Shown here in pieces: positions 1 to 12,730 of a DNA stretch of 64,000 nucleotides. Source of the stretch: Brienomyrus brachyistius (taxonomy: Eukaryota > Chordata > Actinopteri > Osteoglossiformes > Mormyridae); assembly GCF_023856365.1 (NCBI RefSeq), contig NW_026042396.1, forward strand, positions 248,001 through 312,000, read 5' to 3'. Position 1 is the stretch's first letter, and every line of letters starts with the position of its first letter. The notes beneath the pieces are model-generated. The model had not been told where the DNA came from. It saw nothing but the letters and a program-made list of their open reading frames with translations, and made no database searches. A program made the translations under genes and the position numbers.

Positions 1-223
1 ATTGGTTGTAGGTATGCAGAGAGAAAACGAAAGCTTTCCCGGGCAGTCCGGGAAGAAGGTCCCTTCCCTGAAAATAAGGTCAGTAATTACTGGCTTCGCC
101 CAGCGTTGTTGCTCCCTCGCATTTCCTTCTTTGAGACACCGGACGCCGAGCGAAAACAGGATACCCAGCAGATGACTCTCGATTCATAACAGTAAATATC
201 CCACCCTCCGGCGCCCAACTTAC

Positions 224-310
224 CTGGCAGGGCCGAGTCGCGCAAACAGACATCAGGAAGCGTCACGCAGGTATGACGGTGGAGCCGCACGCGCTGTCCC
301 CGGTTTACCA
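224..310 (-). other. Candidate non-coding first exon of a neighbouring gene
   Basis: On the minus strand a CpG-rich stretch ends in a strong donor, GCCAG|GTAAGT, with the exon's last base at 224. No convincing protein is encoded, so this looks like a 5' UTR exon of a gene continuing off the left edge. In human, NDUFS5 lies just downstream of AKIRIN1 in the same orientation and has a non-coding first exon, so ndufs5 is a reasonable guess. The exon's 5' end is not determined. Confidence 0.3.
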
Positions 311-329
311 CTGTAGGTTCCGTTCAGAC

Positions 330-1733
330 ACAGGTCGTACGATCAAACGTAGGAATAGGATTATCGCACTGACTTTCGGGTGCGAGTGTGAGACAGAGAT
401 GCATGCAAGGTTGGGATTGTCGCACTATCATTCAGTACATTATTTTCCCGCAGCAACCATCAAACGGCTCGCAGCGTGCACTAGGTGGCGTAGCGCTGCC
501 GGGCGTCCAGTCGCCAGAAATTTTTAAATGCAATACTCTTTTAATATATGTTTATATCTTACAAAAACGTCGCTCCTATGTGTGAGTAGTCATAAGACGC
601 AAGTTGGGGAGTCTTTGCATACATGCATAGAAGTACAAGCGCGCCAAAAATACATTTTCAATAGGTAGGTCTTGTAGGACTTAAAATACGCGCATGTAAA
701 TTAAAGCCCTTTAAGGAGGTTTAAGATTAAATACTACGTTTGGTGTAATTGCATGCAATGTTACTACAATGGTTGAGATCTTAACACCACAAGGGGGCGC
801 TGCTCCGCTGATCGGTACATATCCAGAACAAAGTCGAACTCAAGCGCGTCTCCAATGCGTTTATTTGTTTCAACTAAACCAGTCAACACTACAAAGAAAG
901 AAAAAAAAACCATGGAGGGGGAAACTGTACAAGAAAATTAAAAACTGCCTTTCGGTAAGGCGTCTCAACAGGTTGCTGTCATACTCCAGCATGCCACTGA
1001 ATGCTGACCCCCCTCAACAGAAACAAGCTACAATGAGAAAGCGATACAGGCAAACAAATACAATTCACATCTGAAAGGAAATGCAGGTGGTGTAATTCAA
1101 CTTCTCGCTGGTGTCCCCACCGGTCAGTCAGTCACTTGTCACAATATTGTTCCAAGCAAATTGAACCCAGAGTCCGCAAATAAACTCAAGGGTGAAATTA
1201 CATTTGAAAACAAACCACACCACACGTGCACACAGGCAGAGTGGGCCCCCCACATCCTTTTAACACACCAGGATGTTTAACTGGCTATCAAACCTCCCCG
1301 AAATACACCTGGAAAAAAGGGGGGAAGCAAGAAGGAAGGGGGGGGGGCACTGTACAAATCCATTCCTCATGAATCATACCAGATTGCTCATCTCAGCCCC
1401 ATCTTCCAGGCTACATTCAGTCTCCCGCAAAAAGTCCATTCCAATGCTGAGAAGGGCCCATTTTACACCCTTAATCACGGTACACGTACATCCACACATG
1501 AGGAGAAGGTCACGGGGCTGGCGGCAGAGCACTGTGCAGAGGCGGGTCTTACACGTCCCAGTATGTCTACCACTTCATACACACAGGCCCAGTTATTTCA
1601 GATTAAGCCAGTTAAGACTTAAGGAAACTTAAAATCGCACCATTAACAGTCGACTGGTGACTGACTTCCCGCTAGCTGTACAAACTGTAGTGCAGAAGAA
1701 CACAAGTGGAACCAGAAATATGAATTATGTACA
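330..1733. other. Spacer downstream of akirin1, no gene seen
   Basis: AT-rich spacer between the candidate exon at 224 and the akirin1 poly(A) signal. Open frames here are short, lack family similarity and have no splice support. No structured RNA or repeat array was recognised. Confidence 0.5.
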
Positions 1734-1753
1734 GGGGAAAGTGTGACTTCAGT

Positions 1754-1759
1754 TTTATT
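1754..1759 (-). terminator. akirin1: akirin1 polyadenylation signal
   Basis: AATAAA on the minus strand, about 350 nt after the akirin1 stop codon at 2104-2106. It predicts a 3' UTR from 2103 down to roughly 1735. It is the first canonical signal downstream of the terminal exon. Confidence 0.6.
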
Positions 1760-2103
1760 TATACAGAGAAGGTGGAAATTAAAAGTCCACATCCGTGTGT
1801 TTGACATGTGGGAGAGAAACTGGGACAGGCCTGCTTTGGCAGCATTGGCAAGGTAACAGGACAGTCACAGGGGCGAGCTTCCCGAAGCACGGCATGTTTT
1901 CAGGACGGTGCGCACACACCGGCGAGGACGTTGATTCAGAACAGGCCAGCAGCAAAACAGAGCGGAGCTCCTCCGGGGGATTAAAAAGGTAAAATCATGG
2001 CACCCAAACATTGTGGAAGAAAATAAAAACATAGGACGTGGGATGGTAAGGAGTACAGCAGCCATCTTGGTGGAGGAAAGCTGGTACCAACAGAGTAGAA
2101 TCT

Positions 2104-5100
2104 TCAGGAGACATCTGAAAGGCACACAGGTGAAGAACATTAACACGACCCTCTGTGCTGTTCAACAGGCGCTTTCGCACCGAAGTTCCGGAACCTGGTC
2201 CCAGTTTACAACCTCCTGAGCTGTCTCGACCTGGAACTTTCATAGCTCCGGGCCACTTCACTATCGCTTTCACACAACACAACTGGAACTGAGACTTCTA
2301 TGACAAATAAGCATGGGAGACACAAAGCTTGTAGGTTAAACTTCACACAATTTCATACGAAATTATACCGCCGCATCAAAGCAATGGAGAATAATGGAGT
2401 CGTCTGTTAGTTATTGGGGGGGGAACTTTTTGATAGCAATCTGATAGCATTTTACTTATACATGATTCTCAACACTCACAGCTTGCTGGCCTGGCTCCAT
2501 ACCGCCGCATGATCTGGTCTTGTGTGAACTTCACAAAGGACTCGTACTGCTCTGAAAGGGAGAGCAAGGAGTAGATTAGAGAAGCAGTGGGCCCAGTGTC
2601 AAGGAGCACCTGATGCCTAGGCCCCAAGGAATTACTAAGGGGGTCACAGCACACCTCCGTAGGTACACCCTGACACCACATGCTGACCAAAGGTGATAGA
2701 TGGACTGGTGGGGCATTCCATCCCACCTGCACAGCAGAATGATACCTGGAGGTCCCTCTTGATGTCATACCTGCGAGCTTTGTGTTGAGAATCTGTTCAT
2801 ACTCTTCCCGGATCTTTTCTTCGTGGTCTTTGAGGAGACGCTCGCACAGGTAGCCCACCTGGCGCAAGGTAAACGAGGGCTGGTCCTTTTTCACGGACGA
2901 GGCCCCTGGAAAAAAAACATACCGTTGAAGGGTGCAATGGCCCATAAACACCATCAGGGGGAGGCAGGTCAGTGGTGCCTGCCTCCCAGTCAGAGCCACA
3001 TGAAATACGACCAAGTTACTAAGCAGAGCCAATAAAACCTGCAGGGCTTACCAGGTGGGGAGCTGGGGGCGGTGAGCGTGGGGCTGCTGTTCTGACACTC
3101 GCTGGGCCCAGCAACCTCGGTTTGGTTGAAGGCACCCTCCAGCTGCCGTCGCCGCTGGTAACGGCTATACTCCTGTTTGAGGTTCTGGAAGATCTGCTCT
3201 GTTGGGTGGGGGCAGAAGAGGGTCAGAAACACAGATAAACCCAGGGGGCAGGAGGACTTCAATAAAAAGAGCCAAAAAAAAAGCATTAAGAGCGACACTG
3301 GCGTTAGATGCAAGTGGTAGACCCACTGAGTCGGTAAATGTATCCCATGCCAGTACAGGGGCGTGAAACTCACACCTGTGAGAGATGAATGGCATTTTCT
3401 TGAGCAGGCAGGCTGACAGCAAAGCACCAAAGATCTATGAGCCAGGCTGAGGCCCTGATGTTATCAACATGCATTCCCAGGGAGTGGCAAACTGAAAGTC
3501 TGACACCACAGTCTTCTAGCAGAAGTCAAGTTGCCCAACCTCCCTAGGGGAATTTCAGTTCAGTGGCCCCACCCCCTCAGCCACATGAGCAGATAGCAAA
3601 AACACAGCTGCGAGCCGTCTTCTTCCCCAAAAAGACATTCCCTGCTGATACAGAGCAGAAGTGAAAACAGGCCATAAGAGCATCACAAGCATTACGGTGA
3701 CGGCAGCTGAAAGCAGGACAGCAAAGCATGGCACGGGGGGAGGGGGTGTGCAAGGGCCACACTGCAGAAAGAACATGCATAAGGGTGACAGGTAGCACGC
3801 TGGCCAAGGACAGTTAGAGTTCCATCAAAGGGACAGCTGTCGCATTTGGAAAGAGGTACTTACTCTAAGCTATAAATAAATATGCACGGTTCCCAGCTGT
3901 GGGAGTCTTTCCTAAGAGCAGGTTGATTGAGTAACTAAAAGGGGGGGAAAGGGGTTACCACCAGCTCTGGGTCTAGGACAACTAGGGTGAAAGTGACTGA
4001 CCATAGCAGCAGCAGCAGACTGAGCAGTGCACTAGAGTGGGGGGGGGGGATGATCCTTCCTGTGTGTACAAAGGCTCTCTAACCAAGGGTGTCTGCAGCG
4101 CCACTGTTTAATTTTGTGCTGCCCTTTCACAGCTGAACAAAGCAGATGCACACACAGCTCTCACTCTGTACCGGCATTCAGCCAGTGGAAAAGCGGCGAC
4201 CCAGACAGCCCAGAGTGCCCGGTCGGCTGTCTCCGCAGCCCAGGCACAGACACTGCGGCGCAGCACCGCGAGACCCAGGATTAGGCAGAGTCTGGCCTGT
4301 CATCTGGCCCTGTTTAAACAGCCGTGCAGCAAGCTCATCCAATCGCAATTCACTGCGAGGGGAACAATGTGGACCTTTATGTTCCCTGGGCTTCTGGGAG
4401 AATGGGGGTGTACTGGTATGCAGTGAACAAGCCCATTAGGAGAAGCAGCACATGCAGACTGAGAGAGAAAACATCCACCTATTCATCCAATCCCAAACTC
4501 AGGGGCGCATCCTCCCGCATTATACCCACAGACTTGATAGGATTCCCCTGGAGGCCAGTTCTGACTGACGCGAAACACAACCCCAGCCCCCCACTTGACA
4601 GTGATTCCTATACTACCTACTGAATCCCAGGCTCTGGCGTTGCCTAGCAACAGCATGACCCCACAGCGCCGGGATGGAGCTATCAATCATTTAAACTTCC
4701 GGAAGAGGCACAGCGGAAGAGACTAAGCCGGCAGACAATAGGGGACGACAAAGGCACAAAAGCAGAAAGAAAATGGGGCAGGTGAGCTTCTACCGTTGAC
4801 TCTCCCCTCCAACGCTCATCCAATTTTCCACACCACTGGCTCAGCACAATGCTGAGATTTTAGGGACCCGCAGTCAGAGCTGGGCTTCACAGTACAGGCC
4901 AAGCCAAGTCTACATCGGGCCAAAGGCTCTTACAGGGAGGGGGCTGGACAGGAATGAGGAGGTGAATTTTAAGCATGGCTCCTGCCTGAAATCAGAGCTA
5001 TAGGGGGGTGGCGGGGAGTCAACTTCGCTGGCAGAACTGCTCTAGACAGTCAAGGTCTCAACCCAAAACCCAGCTTACCTCCTAGGCAGACGATAGGGGC

Positions 5101-8100
5101 TCAGAAATTAACTCATTCACATCCACTGAAGGATCTCACTGTTCACATAACAGCCACAGACAAGAACAGCAGGTTGTCCCCTCTCTTCTGGAGATGACCA
5201 GCAATCACTGCTCTTCACAGCTGTTTGGGTTTGTGGTGCCTGGTTGCAGTCCCTGACCATAGAGACACCTGACACCAACTGGTGTCAACCCCACCTAGAC
5301 AGCACTGGGGCAGACACCAGAAGCACAGCCCCCCCAAAACACAACCCCCAGCGCTCCTGTGCTGCAGGCAGCCCCATCCTGTTGCTGGCTAAATTAACGT
5401 GTCCTCCAGTAGACGAAAAAAGAGGAGGGGTGGGGTGGGATTAATTCAGACTGACTTTCCATTACAGCAGACAGGCTTTACTGCCAGGTTCAGTTTAGCG
5501 TACGGCATTATCACCATTTACAGGCTGTTAGCCACACCTCCAGCACTGGTTCCAAGATGGATGAGACACCACTGCATTCACTTTGTCAGCCCAAGAACCA
5601 AGCATGTCAACACGTGCCAAGATTCGCAAAGATGATTGATCCCGAAAGCACACCAAATTCAGCATAATACCTGCAGGTGTCCATTGTCATAAATGAACGA
5701 AAAGCACATGACCCACCCTGCAACTAGTGTTTACAAAGCATTAAAGCTGAACAGTGCATGACTCTGGGGAATGTACCAGTTAAGACATGATTGCCTAAAG
5801 TTAGTTATGTTGATTCTTAATGCTATGCCAGCAACTGGGGCTATATTTATGGTGAGAGTATTGTGTTTTAATACCCATATAAAAAACCAAGGAGGTAAAA
5901 ACTTCATAAACTGTGTTACAGACCATTAAAACAAGATGTTTGAGATCAGCTTTCAGCAACTGGTTAAAACCAGAAGCAAAACAGCTACTGCTTTTAATCT
6001 GCAGGATCTCATTGAGCCCATGAACAGAGCAATGGATCAGTGGATGAACGCAAGCGAATGATGAGTGTTCCCGACAGCTTGCTGGATTGAGATGCCTAAT
6101 TACACCTACACTGCGCACCCCCAGAATGCCACTAACAAAGCCACTGGAGACCAGGCTCCATGCACAGCAGTAGACAGCAGATACCTCCCGTCTAGTAGAA
6201 GTCCGCAGCGAGGAGCATCCTAATGCAGTGTCAAGAGCACTTCATTCTAAATCAAACTGAAGAACTTCAATGAAACGCTTCAGCTGGGCCACAAACACTG
6301 GGATGCCTTCCAATACATTCAAACAAAGGGAGGGGACAGTGCCTTCAGCATGCAAGCCCAAGCTGGCTTCTACCCGAGATCTCAGGAGATTAAATAAAAA
6401 GAATTCTTGCCTTACAACCTCTGATTTGCCAAGCATTTCCCTGCAGGATTTCCCAGAACGATTCCACCCCAGGGAAGAAAAACTAATTCACAGAGCCGCT
6501 TCTCAAGACTCAGTTCTCCAGACTGTTTGGCCAGCCTCAGAATTCCACCCAAAAGCCTTGAGGTACCACAACCTCTACGGGGGACTAGACAGACGGAACA
6601 CATCCACGCACGCCCATTTCTGCTCCTGACAGCAAAGCGTGTCCCATTGCCATGTTCCTCAATTCTACAGGGCAGCAAATGAGGAATAACTGGAAGGTGG
6701 CCGCCGCACGGCCAAAGTGGGGTGCCAGCTGAAACCAAAGTGTGTGACTTGGGGCAGCAGCAGGAGCAACGAGCGAAGAGGGGGGGTGGGGGTTACGTCA
6801 ACAGTCCAGGAGAGCAGGGAAAAGTTAGACCAGGAATAAGAGAGGAATCGATCGAACAAAGGAAATGGACACCTGACCCTATCCGACACAGCACCTGTAA
6901 CATACCGCTTGGTCTCTGAAAGGACACAGCGGCATTCAAGACAAAATCAAAGTACTGATGGTGAATCTGCACACGAACAAGAGACTGCTTCCACTACGGG
7001 ATTCACCAAGTAATGAAGACCACAGATAGATAGCGACTTATTACCAGACTCAATTAAAATTCCTCCCATGCAGATCCGTGATATGGGGGGGGGGGGGGCT
7101 ATCACGCTGAACTATAGCAGGACCTGCTCTTATTTTAAATGCACGAGACAGAAAGGCTGTGGTGCACAAAAACAGCTTCTCAAAATACAGTGGAAGCTAC
7201 CAAATGCAGTCAGGGTCAGCCATTACGGACCGCACTGTGGTGTAATCCATGCTGACACAGTGCAGCATATTAAAATATTAAACTGGATTCAAAGCAAAGC
7301 AGCAGTTTAATTAGGATTTAAACGAGATGGGGGGGGGGGGGGGATTATCTGCTGTCAGACCTCCTCCCATAGAGCCTGATGACGATCACAGGATTACAGC
7401 AGCAATATCCAGGTAATTCTTCCATACCCACCCATCCAGCCTCCGCACCACTGAATTCCCAAATTTGGGGGGGGGGGGGGGGGGGGGGTTCAAATGAGTG
7501 GACAGGAAGACAGCTAACAAAAAAAAAAACCTGAACAATGTCCTCTTAATTGGAGGGGGTGGGGGATGTAAGAAAAGGTTAGATTCAAGTCTGACAAAAT
7601 ATACAACAGACCCATAACGAGGTGTCTTAGGGAAACTGTGCAGGCTCTACATGCACACCACGAAAGCACGTTGCTTCCTTTATTCGACAGCAGTGAAGCA
7701 GTATTTTGGTACTGCTGACATAAATGGCGCATTTACACAAAGGACAGAGGCGGCGACGCGGTGCGAGACAGCCGGAGGCTCGCGTGCGTCGCCAAAAAGG
7801 GGAGAGGGTCCAGAAAGGGTCCAGTAGTGATGCGATAGGCTGCGCGTCAAAACACCACCAACCAATTAAGTCGGCTTCGTCTCAGAGTGAAACGCTGTGA
7901 CGGTGGAAAAATCTATACACGGTGGCTTATAACCACTGAGTAGAAAAGCAGGCAGGCAATAGATTAGAGACGGATGTGCGAGAGGCCGGCACACGCACGC
8001 CAGCATCCGAAAGCAGCACTCGCACTAGGTGTGAATTTGAAATGCGACATTTCTCCGCAACAAGAGGAAGAGTGTGCACCCAACCCCCCCATCCCCACCC

Positions 8101-9065
8101 CCAGGGGTGTCTTACTCTTACGTGTTAGAGAAACGCACGACACCGCCCGGAGTGATCCGGAACAGGCACGCACAACCCCCTTCTCCATTTTTAAGATCTA
8201 TATTATATCACATCATTGCTAAAGCGCGTCAAATTGCCTTTTGACACGTCCGCTGTCGCCGGTAAACTTCACACGACGTATATCCACCGACACCGCGCCG
8301 ACACGAAAAGGAAAGGAAACGAGCCGTCAGACAAAAACAAAACGAGCTGGGGAGGGGGCAGGGGGCAAGCGGCTAACGAGTTAGCATTGGCGAAAGGCGT
8401 CATTTATGAACCAACGGTATAATGGGGTTCGGGCAATAATTAAAGTTAAAAAAAAAGACAAGTACAAAGCACTCAGCAGTCATAATAACCAGAAACATAA
8501 CAAGTGATAGATTGCTAGTTAGACCCGCTGCCCCTCCCAAGGGAAATCGAAGGCAAGGCCGGGCTAGGCTACTTAGCATTAGCGACGGCCAGCCTCGGTC
8601 GACCGCACTCGCCGAACTGGGCCGGGAAATCACTCCGAATTGCCAGGCGGCGGCCTACATGCTCTCGCTCTGGATCCCGGTGTTGTCTTTAATACCGTTA
8701 CCCAGATCTCCTAAATAAATCTGCGTGTTGTCTTACGGCCCCCCTCCTCCTCCTGGGTTCTCTCCACTCCACCCCAACCCCCCTTCCCTCGACCAAATCC
8801 CACCCGTTTCGCACTATCAAATGCACGTATATCTTTCTTGCTTCCTTCCAAACTACTCACCTGGTGTGAGCCTGTGCTCCCCTCCAAGCGCCTGAGGCGA
8901 CATGGAATGCGATGGGCTCTCGGCAGCCGGCCGCAGGCTGCGCCTCTGCGGCGACGGGGTACCCGGCGTCCCCGGCAGCGGGTTGCACCTCCTCCGCTTT
9001 GGAGACTGGGGGCTAAGGAGGACCTCAAACTCCATCGAGCGCTTTAACGTGGCCCCGCACGCCAT
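2104..9065 (-). CDS. akirin1: Akirin-1, nuclear transcription cofactor
   Basis: Five coding exons: 9065-8861, 3198-3052, 2905-2771, 2551-2480 and 2114-2104. They total 570 nt and give 189 aa (human AKIRIN1 is about 192). The N terminus [14 protein letters not shown] and the basic KRRR nuclear localisation signal are diagnostic of akirins. [20 protein letters not shown], the FTLRQVG block, and [19 protein letters not shown] near the C terminus favour akirin1 over akirin2. Akirins are nuclear proteins that bridge transcription factors and SWI/SNF remodellers in NF-kappaB target expression and muscle differentiation. Exon 4 can be read through to a TGA at 2469, but that skips a good GTGAGT donor; joining to the AG at 2116-2115 restores the family ending SYVS. 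Intron 1 is 5.7 kb. Confidence 0.95.
5813..5879 (+). repeat. 67-bp repeat, copy 1
   Basis: This 67-bp stretch recurs at 10125-10191 in the same orientation with one mismatch (G/A at about position 46 of the unit). Similarity stops abruptly at both ends. No terminal inverted repeat or target duplication was seen, so its class is unknown. Confidence 0.8.
7085..7488 (+). repeat. Three long G runs in akirin1 intron 1
   Basis: Uninterrupted runs of 14 G (7085-7098), 15 G (7329-7343) and 22 G (7467-7488) lie within about 400 bp. On the transcribed (minus) strand they are C runs. Such tracts are prone to length error and can form G-quadruplexes. Confidence 0.85.
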
Positions 9066-9330
9066 GGTAACTCGGGAATATACGTGAGAATTAAAGAAAA
9101 ACCAAATCAAAATTTCACTGCGAACCAAAAGACAAAGGTCCGAACTGACTATTAAAATTCAATTGTTTCCTTTGCACCGTCGTACAGTCCTACAATGGCG
9201 TCTCTGACCGGGTTTATCTGCCAACTGCCGAGCTCGGATCAAAACTCCGCTACGTCACGGAGAAGGACTGTACCACTCTCCAGGAAAAGGGAGAGCTGGA
9301 GCAACAGTAACACCAATTTCGTCAATACGG
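9066..9330 (-). promoter_or_regulatory. akirin1: akirin1 5' UTR and promoter region
   Basis: Sequence immediately upstream of the akirin1 start codon. A CRE-like element, TACGTCAC, is at 9251-9258. No clear TATA box was seen, as expected for a broadly expressed gene. The transcription start cannot be placed from sequence. Confidence 0.45.
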
Positions 9331-10124
9331 AATACTTTTAACTGCGCAAATATGCACACATTAATTTTTCAAAACATACACATGCATGTGCCCCCTAGTA
9401 GGTATCTAGAAATAAGTCATTACAAGCATGTAAAAAATTCAAATAGTCACCGTGGCCCCATTCAGTAAGTAGCACTCGTTGTAAAGTTAAACTAAAAAGT
9501 AGACCTTCACGAGACCAAACAACTTGCCTGGTGGGGTGACGTCATTAGGTGGGTTGCGTCTTATAAGATATATATATGATTTTATACAATCAGTTCACTT
9601 TTATTTCCTGCGTCACCACTGTAATTTGTACCCTCTGTTTTCGTTTTGGATACAGTTTATCTTTACTCAAGGTAATCTCTAAAGCAAACTTGTAGACGAT
9701 TTACATTGCCTGTGACGTTTAAACACGTAGCGTCATCGACCGCCTGGCATGATGTCATGCAGCTTGGTGCCCCCCTCAATCACATATAGCCTGCTCTAAC
9801 TTCTAACTTCTAACTTCTAGAAAAAGTTCTACCTTGAATCATATCAAAACACTTTTGACATGTTTTCCCTCTGTGTGAATTACGTGGTTAGAGAAGCTAT
9901 CGACTGGTGTGAAACAGAGAAAAATGACTTCTGAAACGTCTGAAACTGCAGAGGTGTTTACATTTACACGTAGCATTAAAACATGCTGTTTTAATTTCTT
10001 TCTTTTGCATGATAATGTTCTACAGTTTCATATATCTCTTTTATTGTATTGCAGTGCTGGTGTAATTGGCGTATCCTGTCATGTTAGCTGGCCGTATATA
10101 TACCTGTGTGTCTTGTAAGTGTAT

Positions 10125-10191
10125 ATTCTTAATGCTATGCCAGCAACTGGGGCTATATTTATGGTGAAAGTATTGTGTTTTAATACCCATA
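10125..10191 (+). repeat. 67-bp repeat, copy 2
   Basis: Matches 5813-5879 with one mismatch over 67 bp, same orientation, about 4.3 kb away and about 1 kb upstream of the akirin1 start. Flanks are unrelated. Confidence 0.8.
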
Positions 10192-11774
10192 CACTTATAT
10201 ACAATCGTGAGGTGTGTGAGCCTTCCTCTCCAGATTTTAATCTCCCCCCCGTTTGAGCGCTATGTTTGGCTCTGTGTTATCGTTGGTTGTTGTGGGGTCT
10301 ATTTCAAGATTATCATGAAGAATAACCGTCTCTCCTCGTCTTCATTCGCAGATACTTCGGTTTGCAAGGCGTCCAGTTATCTATAATACTGTATTGCCCT
10401 GGATTTGCTAACGGTGAATATATTGTATTTGTTGTGTGAGTACTGTGTTATCATTGAACCTGCTGTATGTACTCAGACATGCTGCAGAAAAATAATGCCC
10501 CTCTGGGAGCCAATAAACTGTACCTACCACTAAAACTACACGCACATTGTTGAAGGCCATAGTGGTCAACTCACACCATCATGGTTGGGCATTGAAATCT
10601 CTAACCCATGGTCACTAGGATTCCACTGGGCATACTGGTTTCTACCATGGTTCAAAGTTTAGGTGTATGGGTGTCTGTAAATGTACCTTATTGCATGTAT
10701 GTAGCTGAGAGTGGCCCCCACCTTGTGCTTACTGGGGGACACTTCAGTCTGACCACAAACCTATACTGGCTAAGTGATTATGGGGCAGATGTTACAGACT
10801 TTGTGAAATTGCAGTTGACATCTGTATTATATTGAAAATTGTCAGTTATGAATTAAATCCCATATTGATGGGCAAATGGGTAATTATGTTAATGCGGTCA
10901 TGAACTTATTTCTCAGCTTCCAAATTAGTCATTTTTGTGTCTGATATAAACCCATTTAACTAGACTGAGTATGCATGGCATATCATTGTGATCATCGATG
11001 ATTGCCGAGTAGTTTTTGAAAAGGGCTTTTTAAGTGCTCAGGGGTCAGAGATGTGCCCCTAGTTACATTGTGACAGTAAATAAGCTTGGAATACACTGTA
11101 TACATATTTAGTCATTCATTTCTCTCGATTTTTATTGCCCCCTGTCCCTTAAAATTTAATGCCATTCAGGCACCTGCTTCAGACTCTGGTCCCGGATTCC
11201 CGCAGAGGTAATTGCAGGCAGCTGCTTGTCCGTCCCCCCCCCCGTCCACCCTGCCTTAATTTGCGCCATCGGTAGCCATATACTCTACACTGTAGCCTGA
11301 TGCTTCTAATTACTTTTCTAGGGAGGTGCACGTCAGCCTACAGCACAAGCTATGGTGTGGGGTATGCGGCGATGCTGTAGCTATGCCATGCCGACAGTGT
11401 AGATCCTACACCACAGTATAAATCAGCCTATACCCTAACCCCCACATTATGCCAGCCTGCCCAGGACCACTTGCCTCCATCTTGCCCCATAAAATGACAC
11501 ATGGCTCAGGGTTCCATGGAAGAACTAAGAATCCATCGCTGTTCACCAGATTGCTAGGGGGAGGGCCAGAGGATTTACACCAAAGCAAAGAAATATATGC
11601 TTGGGAACGGTTTTATTTTTGTCAAATTTATTAAACACCAAATGACAATTGGTACAACTGGTATCCACTGTTGCATTTCCGGTGTGATGTAAAAGGGGGC
11701 AGTGAGTGGTTCAGCGGGCGAAGCCTCTGTGCCTGTTATCATAAAGTCTCCAGCCCAAGCCTTGGCAGAATAGT

Positions 11775-11960
11775 CCGTGGGCCCTTGTGCAAGGCCCCTA
11801 ACTGCCACCTCCAGGGTGCTGCACACTGGCTGGCTGTGCACCCCCAGGCTCTCACCTGCCTGTATGCCTCATGGATAGCAAGACAGGGCAGGCGACAGGG
11901 CAGGCAAAGTGAAGCCCTCCAGTGCACCAGTTCTCATACGTCTGTAAATGCCAAATAAAG
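11775..11960 (+). repeat. Probable degraded SINE/LINE tail
   Basis: The segment resembles a dispersed fish retroposon tail (a cttgtgcaaggcccctaact-type block, then a ctccagggtgctgcacactgg-type block). Recognition is from memory of the family, so class and edges are approximate. Confidence 0.35.
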
Positions 11961-12650
11961 GATCATTTAATTTCAGTTGTTACCGCTTGTAAGAAATGCT
12001 CTTGAGAAATGCAATGCAATTATGGTGTATGTAGTATTTGCTATAGTAAAAATCAGTGGCAGCTGGTGAAAAAAATTCTTGGTGGGGCTGACGTTCCAAT
12101 AGTTTTCCCTTCCTAGTCCAGTATAAGCATTCAAATGCACAGTCAGAAAATGACAACAATTTCACAATCATAATTTCATGTTCTTGGTTGGCTGTGTGAT
12201 ATTTATTTCGGGCTTGTCGGGTCCCAGCTCCTTAACGTGGATTTTTTTCCACCATCATCCTTCTCGCAAAAGGGTAATTCAATAACGATCTCACAGAACT
12301 TGCTGGAAGCTGCCCTTCAACTGTCGTGGTTACCATCATCTGTCTCTGACTGACTAACCTGAGAACAATCCAAAACTTTCCCGCATTTTCTGCAACAGGG
12401 GCGAAATCCATTTAATTCCCCCAAAACCATTTAATTTGGCGATGCTAATAGGCAAAATTTTTATTATATACATACACGATTGGCTATTTCGCTGCACTTC
12501 TGGGGCGCTTTGATGAGCCCAAGAAGAGAAATGATTGGGGGAAATCTGTCGGTGGAAATTCACTGTGAATGAGAGTCAGCTGGTGGAAATGTAGTTTATA
12601 TAATTCAGATTGCATGTCGGCACTATTAAGTAAAACTAACATTGAAACGC

Positions 12651-12683
12651 ATTTATATATATTTATATACATTTATATATATA

Positions 12684-12724
<41 letters not shown>
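12651..12724. repeat. AT-rich microsatellite
   Basis: Imperfect (TA)n tract of about 74 bp, with a perfect TA run near its right end. Low-complexity reading frames across it are artefacts. Confidence 0.9.

Positions 12725-12730
<6 letters not shown>

Larger units (their letters stand above)
3199..8860 (-). other. akirin1: akirin1 intron 1
   Basis: A 5.7-kb intron bounded by GTGAGT at 8860 and CAACAG at 3199. It contains three long G runs (7085-7488) and one copy of a 67-bp repeat (5813-5879). The many short open frames across it have no family similarity. CpG-rich sequence near its 5' end (about 7700-8860) continues from the promoter and exon 1. Confidence 0.8.

Noticed and set aside
2469..3032. 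187-codon akirin1-like frame
   Set aside because: Intron read-through that joins parts of akirin1 exons 3 and 4; true exons were taken instead.
9909..10835. Possible lncRNA or small genes upstream of akirin1
   Set aside because: Short frames and isolated GT/AG motifs only; nothing distinguishes a transcript without RNA data.
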